This document shows, piece after piece, positions 4,618-6,906 of a stretch of DNA of 6,906 nt. Position 1 is the first letter of the stretch. Each line of letters opens with the position of its first letter. The stretch is from Pseudomonadota bacterium (lineage in GTDB: Bacteria > Myxococcota > Bradymonadia > UBA4248): the NCBI GenBank assembly GCA_017629415.1, contig JAGBXG010000224.1:1-6906 (forward strand), read 5' to 3'. The translations under genes were made by a program, and so were the position numbers. The notes beneath the pieces are model-generated. The model was not told the DNA's origin. It ran no database searches and saw only the letters and a list, made by a program, of their open reading frames with translations.

Positions 4618-6849
4618 ATGATGTCTGATTTACAGGATGATGTGCAGGATTTGGCGCAAAATGACGGGCTGACGGATGAAACGTTAGCCTTTTCTTCTGT
4701 TCGCGAGCGTTTTGAAGCGCTATGCAGCTTGCTCAAAGGATTGGCGTCACGTTATATCCGTGTGCACAGTACGCGTTTGCTGGATGAGAAGGGAAACCGT
4801 TCCGGTGGTGTGAGTACTCGCGAGCTGATGCATATTGCGGGGATACAGGAAGATATTTCTGGTGATGCGTGGTTAGATGCGCAGCAATTTCCTTCGTTTC
4901 AGGAGATTTCCGTGCAGCTGTGGCGTTTCAGGGCAGTGCTGGAACGTCGGATTGAGGCTTCCTATCATTTGGAACGTGCGGAATTTTTAGTTCCGGAAGC
5001 ATTGCAGGCACAGTTTCAGCTGTCATCGGCTGAAATTTTGCTTTTGTGTGCTGTTGCAGCACCTCAGATAAATGCCGATATCTGTCGAATGTATCAGTTT
5101 GCGTCCGGTCTGAATTCGACGATTTTTCCGGGTTGGTTTTATGCCGATTTGCTGGCGGATGATGAAATATCATCGACAGACATTTTGGCGTTGCTTGAAC
5201 CTTCTCGAGCCTTGCGCATGTATGCGCTTTTGGATGCCGGCAGGCAGACGGACTGGGGCAGTCTCACGCCTGTTTTGCAGGCACCTTTGAGTGTTCCGAA
5301 TCGCATTGCGTCTTCTTTGGTGGGGATTCAGACTGACAATGCCATTGAATATGCCGAAATTTGGCATCCGAATGGTGAAATGCCGGAACTGATGTTTGAA
5401 TCCGGCTTTAAAAAGCAGATTTTTCGTTTATTCCGTCGTGTCAAACCACGCTTGATGATGCTGGGCACAGACGGTTTCGGCCGGCGCAGTCTTGCACGAC
5501 AGTATGCGGCATCCCAAAATCAGTGTACGCTGGAAATTGATTTTTCTCAGATCACGCCGGATGAATCGCCGAGCCGTCTGCTGGCGCTTGCTGGCCTTTG
5601 GTTCCGTGAGGCTCGGTTGTGCAATGCGGTCATGATTTTCCGATGCGGTTCTGTGTCTTCTGAAGTCAGGGCATTATTGGAGCAAATCAGCGGTCGTTTC
5701 AGGCAGATGCTTGAGCCGCATCCCGGTGCCGTAGTCATGATCGCCGAACGTGCGGATCATTTACTGAAAAAACTGTTCGGGAATGAAACAGAAATCTATT
5801 GTCAGACACCGCCGCGCAGTATGCAGCATGCTTTGTGGTGCAAGGCACTTGAGCCGTTTCTTGAAGCGGATGCATGTGAGCAGACAGCGGATTATATTGC
5901 GTCAAGTTATTGCCTGACGATGGGCGAGATTCAAAAGACGATTCAGGCCACGCGAGCCCGTCTGGCATCTGATGAAATCACAGGACCGGACCTGGCCGAA
6001 ACGTTGCGGACCTCGCGAGGACAGGCATTGGAAGGTCTGGCCGATCTGAAGGCGACTAACCTTGGTTTGAATGATATCGTGCTCAGTCATGAAGCGCGTA
6101 AGACGATTCAGGAAATTCTCAACTATGCGCGATACTCTGAAACCGTGGCCAAGGATTGGGGATTTTCTCGCGTGTCATCAGCCACAGGTCTGAGCGTGCT
6201 GTTCTCAGGACCACCGGGGACAGGCAAGACGTTGACTGCAGGCGTTTTGGCGCATGAACTTCGGCGTGCCTTGTACGTTGTAGATATTTCGCGCGTGGTC
6301 GATAAGTATATTGGCGAAACCGAGAAACGGCTGGCGAAGATTTTTGATCATGCACAGGCAAGTCAGGCGATTTTGCTTTTTGATGAGGCCGATTCTTTGT
6401 TTGCCAAACGCACAAATGTCAAATCTTCCAACGACAGATATGCCAATCTTGAAGTCAATTATTTGCTTCAGCGCCTGGAAGCTTATCAGGGCGTCTGTAT
6501 ATTGACGACAAATCTGGCGGATTCGCTCGATGAGGCATTGGCAAGACGTATTCAATTCAAAATCGCCTTCCCCATGCCAGACATACCTGCGCGTGCCCAG
6601 CTTTGGGAGTTTCTCCTTCCTCGCAAGGCTCGTCAGGATAACATTGATTTCATGCGCTTGGCCGAAGGCTTTGAAATGAGCGGCGGACATATTAAAAATG
6701 CTGTTTTCCGTGCCTGTATAGCGGCGGCATCGAGCCAGAAACAGGTGGATACCGAGATGCTTTGGGATGCCGGTGTGCACGAGTATCGCGAAATGGGGCA
6801 TGTGATTCGCGATATTGATGAGGACGAGAGATACGAGGAATCGTGGTGA
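4618..6849 (+). CDS. Two-module AAA+ ATPase resembling those of contractile injection systems
   Basis: A 743-residue protein, started at ATG 4618 (GGGA at 4608-4611, 6 nt upstream); ATG 4621 and TTG 4606 are alternatives. Residues 1-250 are helical, with a VPEALQAQFQLSSAEILLLC block (125-144) typical of the leader region of these ATPases. Module 1 (about 265-440) has a degenerate P-loop, GTDGFGRRS (283-291), with Arg in place of the Walker A Lys. The expected Walker B site reads VMIFRCGS (338-345) without acidic residues, so it is probably inactive. Module 2 is intact: Walker A GPPGTGKT (531-538), VVDKYIGETEK, Walker B LLFDEAD with Asp589 and Glu590, sensor 1 Asn632, Arg643/Arg644 in LARRIQF, and sensor 2 region SGGHIKNAVFRA (688-699). 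This pattern matches, from family knowledge, the Afp15/Pvc15-type ATPases of extracellular contractile injection systems, thought to act in particle assembly or cargo handling. It starts 15 nt after the lipoprotein stop, in the same apparent operon. A general two-domain AAA+ remodeller is the alternative. Confidence 0.88.
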   Translation: MMSDLQDDVQDLAQNDGLTDETLAFSSVRERFEALCSLLKGLASRYIRVHSTRLLDEKGNRSGGVSTRELMHIAGIQEDISGDAWLDAQQFPSFQEISVQLWRFRAVLERRIEASYHLERAEFLVPEALQAQFQLSSAEILLLCAVAAPQINADICRMYQFASGLNSTIFPGWFYADLLADDEISSTDILALLEPSRALRMYALLDAGRQTDWGSLTPVLQAPLSVPNRIASSLVGIQTDNAIEYAEIWHPNGEMPELMFESGFKKQIFRLFRRVKPRLMMLGTDGFGRRSLARQYAASQNQCTLEIDFSQITPDESPSRLLALAGLWFREARLCNAVMIFRCGSVSSEVRALLEQISGRFRQMLEPHPGAVVMIAERADHLLKKLFGNETEIYCQTPPRSMQHALWCKALEPFLEADACEQTADYIASSYCLTMGEIQKTIQATRARLASDEITGPDLAETLRTSRGQALEGLADLKATNLGLNDIVLSHEARKTIQEILNYARYSETVAKDWGFSRVSSATGLSVLFSGPPGTGKTLTAGVLAHELRRALYVVDISRVVDKYIGETEKRLAKIFDHAQASQAILLFDEADSLFAKRTNVKSSNDRYANLEVNYLLQRLEAYQGVCILTTNLADSLDEALARRIQFKIAFPMPDIPARAQLWEFLLPRKARQDNIDFMRLAEGFEMSGGHIKNAVFRACIAAASSQKQVDTEMLWDAGVHEYREMGHVIRDIDEDERYEESW

Positions 6850-6866
6850 TTTGAGTGGATTGGGGG

Positions 6867-6904
6867 CGCGGCTATTTCGGCCTTTGGCCTTCATACGCCG
6901 GCCC
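6867..6904 (-). repeat. Palindromic hairpin element, copy 3 (inverted, at the window edge)
   Basis: Read on the minus strand it has the same frame as copies 1 and 2: GGC, unpaired G, TAT, three bases, an inner stem, three-base loop, inner stem, GAA, ATA, GCC. The inner stem is GGCC/GGCC (6879-6882 with 6886-6889). It shares the 13-base string CGGCTATTTCGGC and the string CATACGCCG with the reverse complement of copy 1. It starts 17 nt after the ATPase stop codon. The element may continue beyond the window, perhaps with a tandem partner. No T run is visible. Confidence 0.7.
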
Positions 6905-6906
6905 TG

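Noticed and set aside
6205..6894. A 229-codon minus-strand frame opposite the AAA+ core
   Set aside because: It lies opposite the strongly conserved Walker and sensor motifs of the ATPase and has no recognisable domain of its own.

Overview
The window looks like a chromosomal segment of a Gram-negative bacterium of roughly balanced GC content. It places the start of a housekeeping gene next to an accessory locus. Gram-negative is inferred from a short lipoprotein signal with Ser at +2 and from a cell-wall hydrolase that has no signal peptide. A deltaproteobacterial or Myxococcota-like host is a guess, not something the sequence proves.

Layout: (1) 1-186, minus strand: the first 62 codons of polynucleotide phosphorylase (pnp), running off the left edge. 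(2) 187-473: a divergent intergenic region with a pnp leader hairpin, an inverted repeat and a good sigma70-type -10 for the rightward gene. (3) 474-1679, plus: a modular wall hydrolase (LysM, two SH3b domains, GH19 chitinase/muramidase-like domain) closed by a clear intrinsic terminator. (4) 1725-2134: a gene-poor stretch with two tandem copies of a palindromic hairpin element. (5) 2177-6849, plus: an apparent three-gene operon encoding a large HELGH zinc metallopeptidase with a disordered N-terminus, a small lipoprotein, and a two-module AAA+ ATPase. (6) 6850-6906: a third, inverted copy of the hairpin element just after the last stop codon.

How the genes may work together: the ATPase has a degenerate first P-loop module and an intact second AAA+ module whose motifs resemble the AAA+ ATPases of extracellular contractile injection systems (eCIS, Afp15/Pvc15 type). 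The metallopeptidase has the HExxH ... EEFAE pattern of anthrax lethal factor-like gluzincins and no signal peptide, as expected of a cargo or effector protein. The LysM-SH3-GH19 protein also lacks a signal peptide. The working hypothesis is an effector/accessory module of a contractile injection system or related toxin-delivery locus. No sheath, tube, baseplate or spike gene lies in the window, so this is inference.

The most distinctive non-coding feature is the family of three hairpins with a shared GGC-G-TAT ... ATA-GCC frame. Their inner stems differ in sequence but still pair.
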